Shown here: positions 5,464 through 5,471 of the stretch, piece by piece
How the letters are laid out: each line of letters opens with the position of its first letter
Numbering within the stretch: position 1 is the stretch's first letter
Position numbers and translations under genes: made by a program
The notes under the pieces: generated by a model
Databases searched by the model: none
What the model was told of the DNA's origin: nothing
What the model saw: only the letters and a program-made list of their open reading frames with translations
Assembly: GCA_900553315.1 (NCBI GenBank)
Contig: USCW01000127.1
Location: forward strand, 1 to 5,471
Source of the DNA: an uncultured Eubacteriales bacterium
Lineage (GTDB): Bacteria; Bacillota; Clostridia; Christensenellales; Aristaeellaceae
DNA length: 5,471 nt
Direction: 5' to 3'

Positions 5464-5471
5464 ATACCTTC

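Noticed and set aside
4390..5471. GCATACCTTC at 4390-4399 and again at 5462-5471 as a dispersed repeat
   Set aside because: A 10-base match is expected by chance several times in a window this size, and the second copy runs off the end.

Overview
The window is a DNA gyrase locus from a Gram-positive, fairly GC-rich genome, probably a gut-type clostridium (Bacillota, Clostridia). This rests on the short GyrB C-terminal half without the Gram-negative insert, an acidic-tailed GyrA, and a YlbJ-like sporulation-type membrane protein. The assignment is inference; there is no rRNA gene in the window. All genes lie on the + strand.

Layout: (1) 3-740, the 3' end of gyrB. (2) 741-908, an intergenic region holding a good sigma-A-type promoter, a compact RNA of about 87 nt ending in an intrinsic terminator, and several mutually exclusive complementary segments. 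(3) 909-1622, a NYN-domain (PIN-like) putative nuclease. (4) 1652-4195, complete gyrA, 29 bp after the NYN stop. (5) 4192-4359, a 168-bp imperfect palindrome with 19-bp inverted ends bounded by TTAA, resembling a MITE and abutting the gyrA stop. (6) 4420-5265, a short YlbJ-like / nucleoside-recognition-domain membrane protein. (7) 5266-5471, non-coding DNA with three strong hairpins, no recognised RNA family and no ORF I can support.

GyrB and GyrA form the A2B2 gyrase that introduces negative supercoils. The NYN gene sits between them and is probably co-transcribed with gyrA, because I see no separate gyrA promoter in the 29-bp gap. The most interesting part is the leader at 776-902. An 11-base segment located inside the promoter is an exact complement of part of the downstream terminator stem. 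Transcripts started at the local promoter would lack that segment and could fold the terminator. Transcripts reading through from gyrB would carry it and could disrupt the terminator. This would be a promoter-choice antitermination switch upstream of NYN-gyrA. The complementarity is visible in the sequence; the mechanism is a hypothesis.
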